Source: Deltaproteobacteria bacterium (GTDB lineage: Bacteria; Desulfobacterota; Desulfobacteria; Desulfobacterales; Desulfobacteraceae). Taken from it: 5,895 bases of DNA. A program made the position numbers and the translations under genes. The notes below the pieces were generated by a model that was not told the origin of the DNA, ran no database searches, and worked only from the letters and a program-made list of their open reading frames with translations. Shown here in pieces: positions 1 through 5,365 of the stretch (the first letter of the stretch is position 1; the number at the start of each line of letters is the position of its first letter). The stretch is from contig QMMT01000149.1 in NCBI GenBank assembly GCA_003647385.1, positions 1-5,895 on the forward strand. Direction: 5' to 3'.

Positions 1-1
1 A

Positions 2-235
2 TCTAAGATTAAAGGACAGACTCTGAAAAACGACAATACAGACACAGCGGCTGATTCCCTTTTCAACCCAAAAAATAATCTTACCACACCTGAAACATGG
101 TCTAGCATTCAAAGGGAAATAATCATAGAGGCCCTGAAGAATTCTAAAGGCAAGAAAAATAAGGCAGCAAAAATTCTGGGGTGGGGAAGAAGCACATTAT
201 GGAGAAAAATGAAACAATTTAAAATTGATTCCTGA
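2..235 (+). CDS. C-terminal end of sigma54-dependent (NtrC-family) transcriptional activator, partial
   Basis: This reading frame is open from the window edge to TGA at 233-235, giving 77 residues of a C-terminus. The last ~40 residues form a Fis-type helix-turn-helix: a helix around IIIEALKNSKGKKNKAAKIL, then a turn, then GWGRSTLWRKMKQF as the recognition helix. This arrangement (KNKAAKILG.GRSTLWRKMK) is the standard DNA-binding tail of bacterial enhancer-binding proteins, which activate RNA polymerase carrying sigma54. The ~35 residues before it are polar and low in complexity, like the linker after the AAA+ domain. The AAA+ ATPase and any N-terminal receiver or sensor domain lie outside the window, so the input signal cannot be read. 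A strong sigma54 promoter at 3572-3587 makes this protein the obvious candidate activator, but that link is inferred from proximity. Confidence 0.88.
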   Translation, partial: SKIKGQTLKNDNTDTAADSLFNPKNNLTTPETWSSIQREIIIEALKNSKGKKNKAAKILGWGRSTLWRKMKQFKIDS

Positions 236-271
236 CAAACTTTTTCTATACTTAGTTAAACCATTATGATA

Positions 272-284
272 CGAATTGAAACAA
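272..284. promoter_or_regulatory. Candidate operator: 13-base motif repeated (inverted) at 3504-3516
   Basis: The 101-bp gap 236-336 lies between the activator gene and the NifX-like gene. It contains CGAATTGAAACAA, whose reverse complement TTGTTTCAATTCG occurs exactly at 3504-3516 in the other main intergenic region. This suggests a binding site for a shared regulator. The gap has no convincing sigma54 promoter and no clear terminator hairpin. A weak sigma70-like pair, TTGATT (225-230) and TATACT (247-252) with a 16-bp spacer, is the best candidate promoter for the four-gene cluster but is not strong. The operator role is inference from the repeat alone. Confidence 0.35.
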
Positions 285-336
285 TGCACCGGACAAACCG
301 ACAATGTCAAAAATATATGGCGCAGTAATTTGAGTT

Positions 337-696
337 ATGATACATAAAATAACCATCCCCTTATATCATGAAGAAGTAGCCCCTCGATTTGATATGGCCA
401 CCGAGGTATTAATTTTGATCTTATCAAAAGGTAATATTATCGAAGAAGAAAAAACCATCATACTTCCCAGATCTTCTGCTGACGAGCTATGCCATCTTAT
501 GTTGTCTGAACATACAAACACCCTGATTTGCGGGGCTATTGAGGAAGAATATTACCAATTTCTCAAATGGAAGAAAATAGATGTGTATGATTCCATTGCC
601 GGGAGCTGGGCTGATGCATTCCACTGCTGGGAAAAAAGCCGTTTAAAACCGGGAGACATTCTGTCACATCGGATAATAGAGGGAAGGGATGTTTAA
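337..696 (+). CDS. NifX/NifB-type (dinitrogenase iron-molybdenum cofactor biosynthesis) domain protein
   Basis: A 119-residue cytoplasmic protein consisting essentially of one NifX/NafY/NifB-C-terminal type domain (Pfam DiNase_FeMo-Co). The signature is the N-terminal strand and loop KITIPLYHEEVAPRFDMA (residues 4-21), equivalent to the IAVPV....VSPHFGRA start of this family. It is followed by a strand VLILIL, a helix (SADELCHLML) and the strand LICGAIEEEYYQFL. Family members bind or carry metal-sulfur cofactors, but many copies outside nif clusters have no known role, and no nif gene is visible here. ATG 337 is the only reasonable start: an in-frame TGA lies at 331-333 and the domain begins immediately. 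The ribosome-binding site is weak (TTGAG close to the ATG). The gene overlaps the kinase gene by 8 bases, so it is probably translationally coupled to it and may act in the same signalling system, for example as an accessory or redox/metal-responsive partner (inference). Confidence 0.8.
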   Translation: MIHKITIPLYHEEVAPRFDMATEVLILILSKGNIIEEEKTIILPRSSADELCHLMLSEHTNTLICGAIEEEYYQFLKWKKIDVYDSIAGSWADAFHCWEKSRLKPGDILSHRIIEGRDV

Positions 697-2401
697 AAAA
701 GTTACCGATACCCTGTTCTTTTTAAATACAGCAGACCAGGATCATTACAGGGTGCTGAGAAGAAATATTATTGTTATCATGCTTTTGATTACCATACTCC
801 CCCTTGCAACAATGGTTGTCATCAACTATTTCCAATATAAATCCCATCTTAAAAGTCAGATCATTGCACCGCTTTATGCCATGGCAGATAAGACAAAGCA
901 TTCTTTTGAATTGTTTTTAGACCAGCGCCTGGCCATCATACGATTTATATCCACAACCTATAATTTTAGAGATCTGACCAATGAAATGAATATAAAAAAA
1001 ATCCTGATTTCCCTTAAAAAAGAATGCTGTGGTTTTGTCGATATCGGCCTGATTAACAGCCAGGGAGAACTCATTAGTTATGCAGGACCTTATTCTCTAT
1101 TGGATAAAAACTATTCAGAGCAAATCTCCTTCCAGGAAACCCAGATAAAAGGACAATACATCAGTAATGTGTTCATGGGGTTTAGAAAATATCCGCACAT
1201 TGTTATTGCTGTCCAGCATTTAACAGAAAACGGACAGACCTGGATATTGAGAGCAACCATAGATACAGCTTTTTTTGATACCCTTATCTCAAGCATGGGT
1301 TTTTCAAGGCAGACAGACGCTTTTTTAATAAACAAGAACGGAATTCTTCAGACAAACTCTCTTTATTACGGCAAGACACTGGAAAAATGCCCTCTCGAGC
1401 TATCAAAAATAACTTTCAGGTCCAATAGTTTTGGAGGGACTGACGATGAAAACAGGGATATTATTATTGCCTCTTCTACTTTTTCAATTGCAGACTATAT
1501 TCTGGTCATTGTTCAACCCCAGTCGGTGGCTTTAAAATCATGGTATGCTCTGAAAACAGAAATAATCATCCTATTTTTGATCAGCATTACCATTATTATT
1601 TTTACTGTATTAAAAATGACCAGCGTTTTGATAGAAAGAATTAGAACATCTGATGAACACAGGGAAAATGTCCTTTCTGAACTTCAACATGCTCAAAAAC
1701 TTTCTTCAATTGGGAGACTGGCAGCTGGAGTTGCCCATGAAATAAATAATCCTCTTGCCATTATTAATGAGAAAGCCGGCCTCATGGGTGATCTGATCGA
1801 GCTTTCCAAAGACTTTGATAAAAAATCAAAATTTATTGAGTTAACAAGTAGTATTCTCAATTCTGTCAGCCGATGCAGAAAAATTACCCACAGACTCCTT
1901 GGTTTTTCAAAACGGATTGATATAAAAATTGAACCCATCAATATAAACCATGTTATCAATGAAGTTCTTGATTTTCTTGAAAAAGATGTTCTTTACAGAA
2001 AGATAGATGTCACTCTGATTTTATCTGGTTCCCTTGTCACTATTGAATCTGATCATGGTCAAATTCAACAGATTTTGTTGAACCTTTTAACAAATGCCTT
2101 TGCAGCAGTTGAGGAATTCGGTGCGGTTGAAATTGAATCGAAAAACATGGATAACGGCGGTGTTAGAGTCAAAATCAGTGACAATGGCTGCGGAATTCCT
2201 CCAGATGTTATCAAAAATATCTTTGACCCGTTTTTCTCCACAAAAAAAGAAAAAGGAACCGGGCTTGGCCTTTCTATAACATACGGAATTATTAACAAAC
2301 TCGGCGGTAAGATCAGTGTGGACAGTAAACTCGGCGAAGGATCCGTCTTTACTTTTGAGCTACCGGAAAAACCCAATGACCTGGAGGCGATCGATGGATA
2401 A
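689..2401 (+). CDS. Membrane-bound sensor histidine kinase with extracytoplasmic Cache-like sensor
   Basis: A 570-residue kinase. A first membrane helix spans about residues 27-47 and a second about 292-308. The ~240 residues between them resemble a double-Cache periplasmic sensor, with segments such as FVDIGLINSQGELISYAGP and AFLINKNGILQTNS typical of Cache/PAS-like folds that bind small ligands. The cytoplasmic part begins with a short coiled linker and a HisKA domain with the H-box VAHEINNPLA (phospho-accepting His350). The ATPase domain has an N-box (LLNLLTNA, Asn465/Asn469), a G1 box DNGCGIPP (Asp498), an F-box FDPFFSTK and a G2 box GTGLGLS from residue 523, so it should be catalytically active. 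There is no HAMP domain and no attached receiver. ATG 689 is preceded by GAGGGAAGG; the gene overlaps its neighbours by 8 bases on each side. The likely partner is the receiver protein starting at 2394. The ligand cannot be read from sequence; the nearby anion transporter suggests a carboxylate or similar anion (inference). Confidence 0.93.
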   Translation: MFKKVTDTLFFLNTADQDHYRVLRRNIIVIMLLITILPLATMVVINYFQYKSHLKSQIIAPLYAMADKTKHSFELFLDQRLAIIRFISTTYNFRDLTNEMNIKKILISLKKECCGFVDIGLINSQGELISYAGPYSLLDKNYSEQISFQETQIKGQYISNVFMGFRKYPHIVIAVQHLTENGQTWILRATIDTAFFDTLISSMGFSRQTDAFLINKNGILQTNSLYYGKTLEKCPLELSKITFRSNSFGGTDDENRDIIIASSTFSIADYILVIVQPQSVALKSWYALKTEIIILFLISITIIIFTVLKMTSVLIERIRTSDEHRENVLSELQHAQKLSSIGRLAAGVAHEINNPLAIINEKAGLMGDLIELSKDFDKKSKFIELTSSILNSVSRCRKITHRLLGFSKRIDIKIEPININHVINEVLDFLEKDVLYRKIDVTLILSGSLVTIESDHGQIQQILLNLLTNAFAAVEEFGAVEIESKNMDNGGVRVKISDNGCGIPPDVIKNIFDPFFSTKKEKGTGLGLSITYGIINKLGGKISVDSKLGEGSVFTFELPEKPNDLEAIDG

Positions 2402-2771
2402 TATAAAGGTGCTTTTGATTGACGATGAGATTGAATTTGTGGAGACCCTTGCAGAAAGACTTGAACTCAGGGGATATACTTCAAAGATAGCACAGGACGG
2501 AGAATCCGGCATCAGTATGATCGCCAATGAATCCTTTGATGTGGTCATCCTTGATTTAATGATGCCGGGCTTAAGCGGCCTTGATACACTCAGGCAGATA
2601 AAAGAGATTGATAAAGCCCTGCCGGTCATCATGCTGACCGGGCACGGGTCCACAAAAGATGGAATGGAAGGCATGCGGATGGGTGCTGTTGATTTTCTCA
2701 TGAAACCACTGGACATCAATGAGCTTCTCGAAAAAATAAAACTGGCATTAAATGAATCATTAAAAGGGTAG
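2394..2771 (+). CDS. Receiver-only (CheY-like) response regulator
   Basis: A 125-residue protein that is a single receiver domain with no output domain. Acidic pocket residues are Asp10 and Asp11 (LLIDDE), the phospho-acceptor is Asp54 (VVILDLMMPG), the switch threonine is Thr82 (IMLTGHG) and the conserved lysine is Lys104 (FLMKP), so all phosphorylation residues are present. The start is ATG 2394, preceded by GGAGG at 2383-2387; a longer in-frame extension back to 2316 lies inside the kinase gene and adds sequence unlike any receiver, so it is not used. The start codon sits in the last 8 bases of the kinase gene, indicating co-translation and making this the natural phosphorylation target of that kinase. 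With no DNA-binding domain it must act by protein contact, either as a phosphorelay intermediate or on another target. It closely resembles the receivers at 4917 and in the fusion protein. Confidence 0.93.
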   Translation: MDNIKVLLIDDEIEFVETLAERLELRGYTSKIAQDGESGISMIANESFDVVILDLMMPGLSGLDTLRQIKEIDKALPVIMLTGHGSTKDGMEGMRMGAVDFLMKPLDINELLEKIKLALNESLKG

Positions 2772-3433
2772 TGCAAGTGGAAATTTCAAATGACAAACCC
2801 GCATTTTTAGGAAAAGTAACCGCCTCTGTAACCCATGATATTCAAAATGTCCTGGCCATTATCAAAGAGACATCCGGGCTGATGGAAGACCTTTTTCTCA
2901 TGCACCAGTCCGGGAACCTGGAAAATATTGAAGAAAAAATTGGAACCTGCATTAAAACCATAAAAAAACAGACCTATCGCGGCGTAAAACTAACATCAGG
3001 ACTGAATGGATTTGCTCACACAGCTGACACCAGCCTGGGCGCAATTAATATTTTTGAAACCCTTGAAAGAATGATTTCCATTACAGAAAGACTCTTTAAA
3101 CAAAAAGGTGCTGATGTCTCAATACTTGAGTGCAAAAAAGCCTGTTCGGTTGATACTGATCCGGTCCTTTTCCAGCTGATAGCATTCGCGTGTATTGAGT
3201 GTCTTATCGATAATTTCGACGCCAGGGCATCCATTACACTGGACATCCAGTCTTTAGCTGATCAGACCGCCATCCAGTTTTTATATAATGACGACACTCT
3301 CACATATGAAGACTATAACCAGCAAATTACCCACAGCGATCAATGGACAAAAATTACTGCCTTATGCGAACAGATCAGCCTTTCCGCAGAAGTCACAGCA
3401 GATTTTCCCGGTATTTTTCTTTTTTTCAAATAA
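2771..3433 (+). CDS. Degenerate histidine-kinase-like protein: HisKA-type H-box without ATP-binding motifs
   Basis: A 220-residue soluble protein. Residues ~12-45 form a dimerisation/phospho-acceptor helix: GKVTASVTHDIQNVLAII with His22, resembling the H-box region of the upstream kinase (shared pattern VxHxIxNxLAIIxExxGLMxDL). The later part follows the order of a kinase ATPase domain (DTDPVLFQLIAFACIECL around residues 128-145 sits where the N-box should be), but the N-box asparagines, the DxGxG G1 box and the GTGLGL G2 box are absent; YNDD is the only trace. It is therefore unlikely to bind ATP. It could be a histidine phosphotransfer protein, a phosphatase, or a dimerising scaffold for receivers (inference). 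The start is GTG 2771, sharing one base with the preceding TAG stop; GTG 2777 is an alternative. A short AAAAGGG precedes the start. The gene ends the cluster, and the next gene lies 206 bp away behind its own promoter. Confidence 0.75.
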   Translation: MQVEISNDKPAFLGKVTASVTHDIQNVLAIIKETSGLMEDLFLMHQSGNLENIEEKIGTCIKTIKKQTYRGVKLTSGLNGFAHTADTSLGAINIFETLERMISITERLFKQKGADVSILECKKACSVDTDPVLFQLIAFACIECLIDNFDARASITLDIQSLADQTAIQFLYNDDTLTYEDYNQQITHSDQWTKITALCEQISLSAEVTADFPGIFLFFK

Positions 3434-3457
3434 ACTCACAGCTTCGATTTTTTACAA

Positions 3458-3520
3458 TTTTGTTTCAAAAAGTTTCATAAAGTCTCTTTATTGTTGTCTC
3501 GTTTTGTTTCAATTCGCTCT
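3458..3520. promoter_or_regulatory. Candidate enhancer: helically phased GTYTC direct-repeat array upstream of the sigma54 promoter
   Basis: GTTTC occurs at 3462-3466, 3472-3476 and 3506-3510, and GTCTC at 3482-3486 and 3496-3500, with a degenerate GCTCT at 3516-3520. Starts are 10 bp apart within each group (3462, 3472, 3482; then 3496, 3506, 3516), so each group faces one side of the helix. The longer unit TTTTGTTTCAA is repeated exactly at 3458-3468 and 3502-3512. The array lies about 78-140 bp upstream of the predicted transcription start near 3598, the usual place for enhancer sites of sigma54 activators. It also contains a perfect 6-bp inverted repeat, ATAAAG-TCT-CTTTAT (3477-3491). Enhancer function is inferred from position and repetition. 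Confidence 0.45.
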
Positions 3521-3571
3521 ATATTAAATAATTTTTTTTATAACATACTGTGTTTATAAATATTTTTCTAT

Positions 3572-3587
3572 TGGCATAAGTATTGCT
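3572..3587 (+). promoter_or_regulatory. Sigma54 (-24/-12) promoter
   Basis: TGGCATAAGTATTGCT matches the sigma54 consensus TGGCACRNNNNTTGCW at every defined position except the sixth (T for C). The invariant GG (3573-3574) and GC (3585-3586) have the required spacing. The predicted transcription start is about 12 bases past the GC, near G3598, leaving a ~42-base leader with a strong GGAGGTGA ribosome-binding site. It should drive the fusion gene, the second receiver and the transporter, and requires an enhancer-binding activator such as the one ending at 235. An AT-rich stretch (about 3521-3543) between promoter and upstream repeats may help DNA bending. No convincing intrinsic terminator for the preceding cluster was found in 3434-3571. 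Confidence 0.82.
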
Positions 3588-3639
3588 ATGTACTATAGTT
3601 AGAAAAAGGTAATAACAATAAAAATAATTGGAGGTGACC

Positions 3640-4866
3640 ATGTCTATTTTAACAATAACAAGCGGGTTGTATTCAAATGCAGGAGAGACCGCGGATAAGT
3701 TATCTGAAAAATTAAGCACCAAAATCATAACAGATGCCGAGATCCTTGAAAAAACGCATCAAACCAGTGATATTAATCTTTCAACACTTCAAAAAGTTAT
3801 TGAAAGCAAACCGATTGCATTTAATGACTTTACCCATGAAAAGGAGAAGTGCCTCGCATCCATAAAAAAAACAATTTCCGATTATGCCTCTTCCGGCGAT
3901 TACATTTTCCATGGAATTCTTGGCCACCTTATCCCCAATGAACTCTCCCATGTCATGAGGGTATTGATTATTACAGACAAGAAAACCCGTACCCGGAATG
4001 GTATTGCCTTACATGGGCTTTCTGAAAAAGAAGCATTAAAAAACATAGAACAGTCTGACAAAATTGCTGCGCTATGGACAAACAGCCTGTTTAATCAAAA
4101 GGCCTGGGATGAATCTCTTTATGACATTGTTATTCCAAGTGATAAACTTGATTCAAAAGACTCAGTAAATTTGGTTTTAAAACATAATAAAAAACTCTTA
4201 TCCAACAAAGAAGATCTGATTAAAAAAGAAATATCTGATTTCAAACTTATTTCAACCGTTGATCTCGTATTGAGCGAAATCGGACAGGGTTTGCTGGCCA
4301 AAATTGATGCCGGCAATGTTACCGTTACCATTGACAAAAAGGTGATGATGCTGACAAGATTTCAACAAAAAATCATGACTGCCGTGCAAAAAATCCCCGG
4401 GGTTGAATCAGTGGAAACAAAAATAGGAAAAAATTATTATAAAGGGACTATCATAAGAAATTTTGAGTTTGAGACTCCTTTAAGAATCCTGCTGGTGGAT
4501 GATGAGAAAGAATTTGTCCAGACATTATCTGAACGACTCAAAATGCGCCAGTTTACGAGTGAAATTGCATATAATGGTCAGGAAGCCCTAGATTTTACGG
4601 ACCAGGAAGACACGGAAGTAATGGTTCTGGATTTAAAAATGCCCGGCATTGACGGATTTGAGGTTTTGAAAAAAATCAAACAGACAAAACCAAATATCGA
4701 AGTGATCATTTTAACCGGCCACGGTACTGAAAAAGACAAAAAAACCTGTATGGATCTGGGAGCCTTTGCTTATCTGCAGAAACCGGCTGATATCGATATA
4801 ATTACAGACACCATGAAAATGGCTTATGAAAAGATAGCCGCCCGACGGAATCAAGCCGCTCATTAG
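3640..4866 (+). CDS. Cytidylate-kinase-like / BON-like / receiver fusion protein
   Basis: A 408-residue cytoplasmic protein with three parts. Residues 1 to ~190 resemble the cytidylate-kinase-like family (Cytidylate_kin2): the start ILTITSGLYSNAGETADKL parallels the family's ITISRxxGSGGxxIAxxL, then YIFHGILGHLIP (from 88), HVMRVLIIT, LSEKEALKNIEQSDK (128-141) and YDIVIPSDKLD (from 161). The phosphate-binding loop (SGLYSNAGE) is altered and lacks the usual glycines, so kinase activity is doubtful. Residues ~205-275 look BON-like (VTVTID from 227; IPGVESVETKIG around 252-263). Residues ~282-400 are a complete receiver with Asp287/Asp288, phospho-acceptor Asp331, Thr359 and Lys381. The start is ATG 3640 with GGAGGTGA ideally spaced; an upstream in-frame TTG at 3628 would place the ribosome site inside the gene. 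First gene behind the sigma54 promoter. Likely role: a signalling protein whose N-terminal domain binds a nucleotide or partner under receiver control (inference). Confidence 0.8.
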   Translation: MSILTITSGLYSNAGETADKLSEKLSTKIITDAEILEKTHQTSDINLSTLQKVIESKPIAFNDFTHEKEKCLASIKKTISDYASSGDYIFHGILGHLIPNELSHVMRVLIITDKKTRTRNGIALHGLSEKEALKNIEQSDKIAALWTNSLFNQKAWDESLYDIVIPSDKLDSKDSVNLVLKHNKKLLSNKEDLIKKEISDFKLISTVDLVLSEIGQGLLAKIDAGNVTVTIDKKVMMLTRFQQKIMTAVQKIPGVESVETKIGKNYYKGTIIRNFEFETPLRILLVDDEKEFVQTLSERLKMRQFTSEIAYNGQEALDFTDQEDTEVMVLDLKMPGIDGFEVLKKIKQTKPNIEVIILTGHGTEKDKKTCMDLGAFAYLQKPADIDIITDTMKMAYEKIAARRNQAAH

Positions 4867-4904
4867 GCAATGGTTGTCTCTAAGAACTTTTCTCAAAATA
4901 AAAT

Positions 4905-4910
4905 GAGGAG
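4905..4910 (+). promoter_or_regulatory. Ribosome-binding site of second receiver gene
   Basis: GAGGAG lies 6 bases before ATG 4917, within a 50-bp gap after the fusion gene. It supports that start and an independent but co-transcribed gene. No separate promoter or terminator is evident in the gap. Confidence 0.7.
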
Positions 4911-4916
4911 AATAAA

Positions 4917-5345
4917 ATGAAAATCAAAATATTACTGGCGGATGACGAAGAAGACTTCATCAAAACCTTAGCCCAACGGCTGGAATTAAGGGATCTTTCC
5001 ATCACCACCGTCTTCTCGGGTGAAAGTGCCATTGCCATGGCGGAAAAAATTGACTTTGATGTCATTATTCTTGATGTTGCCATGCCTGAAATTTCAGGAA
5101 TTGATGCCTTGCAAGAGATTAAAAAGTTCAAACCACTTACCCCCATCATTATGCTGACCGGGGAAGCCACGGTACAAAATGCTATTAAGGGGATGAAACT
5201 GGGGGCATTTGACTTTCTTATGAAACCCGCAGACACTGAACTTCTTGTTGAAAAAATTACCCAGGCCTACGCCTTAAAACAAGAACATGACGAACGTATC
5301 CGACAGGCAGAAATTGATAACATATTAAAAACCCGTGGGTGGTGA
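4917..5345 (+). CDS. Receiver-only (CheY-like) response regulator
   Basis: A 142-residue single-domain response regulator. Residues 1-120 are a full receiver: acidic pair Asp9/Asp10 (LLADDEEDF), phospho-acceptor Asp53 (VIILDVAMPE), switch Thr81 (IMLTGEA) and Lys103 (FLMKP). The last ~20 residues (YALKQEHDERIRQAEIDNIL) are a charged helix, too short for an output domain but able to mediate a protein contact. It is closely similar to the receiver at 2394 and to that of the fusion (shared pattern DDExxFxxTLxxRL, LDxxMP, ILTG/MLTG, KPAD/KPLD). It lies 50 bp after the fusion gene and 20 bp before the transporter gene, in the sigma54-driven unit. The kinase at 689 or the H-box protein at 2771 is the likely phosphate source. 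A direct effect on the adjacent transporter is possible but is inference. Confidence 0.92.
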   Translation: MKIKILLADDEEDFIKTLAQRLELRDLSITTVFSGESAIAMAEKIDFDVIILDVAMPEISGIDALQEIKKFKPLTPIIMLTGEATVQNAIKGMKLGAFDFLMKPADTELLVEKITQAYALKQEHDERIRQAEIDNILKTRGW

Positions 5346-5365
5346 TTTGTGGAGGCTAATTCAAG

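Noticed and set aside
318..333. Sigma54-like TGGCGC followed by TTTGA before the NifX-like gene
   Set aside because: The -12 element lacks GC at the required spacing, and transcription would start inside the coding region.
2316..2393. Upstream extension of the first receiver gene
   Set aside because: It lies within the kinase gene in another frame and adds non-receiver sequence; ATG 2394 has a good GGAGG and starts directly at the receiver fold.
2360..2776. 138-residue antisense open frame opposite the receiver gene (similar ones opposite the second receiver and the transporter)
   Set aside because: Mirror of codon pattern in a well-supported gene; no family features or upstream signals.
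3288..3527. 79-residue + strand open frame overlapping the end of the H-box protein gene
   Set aside because: Shifted-frame overlap with no ribosome site and no recognisable domain; it runs into the repeat region.
3434..3571. Intrinsic terminator after the first cluster
   Set aside because: T-rich runs are present, but no GC-rich hairpin precedes them; the only inverted repeat (3477-3491) is AT-rich and has a 6-bp stem.
3628..3639. TTG start four codons earlier for the fusion gene
   Set aside because: It would put the GGAGGTGA ribosome-binding site inside the coding region; ATG 3640 is ideally placed.
4873..4880. GTTGTCTC shared with 3493-3500, as a possible further operator
   Set aside because: Only 8 bases, no phased neighbours and no promoter nearby; chance is a sufficient explanation.
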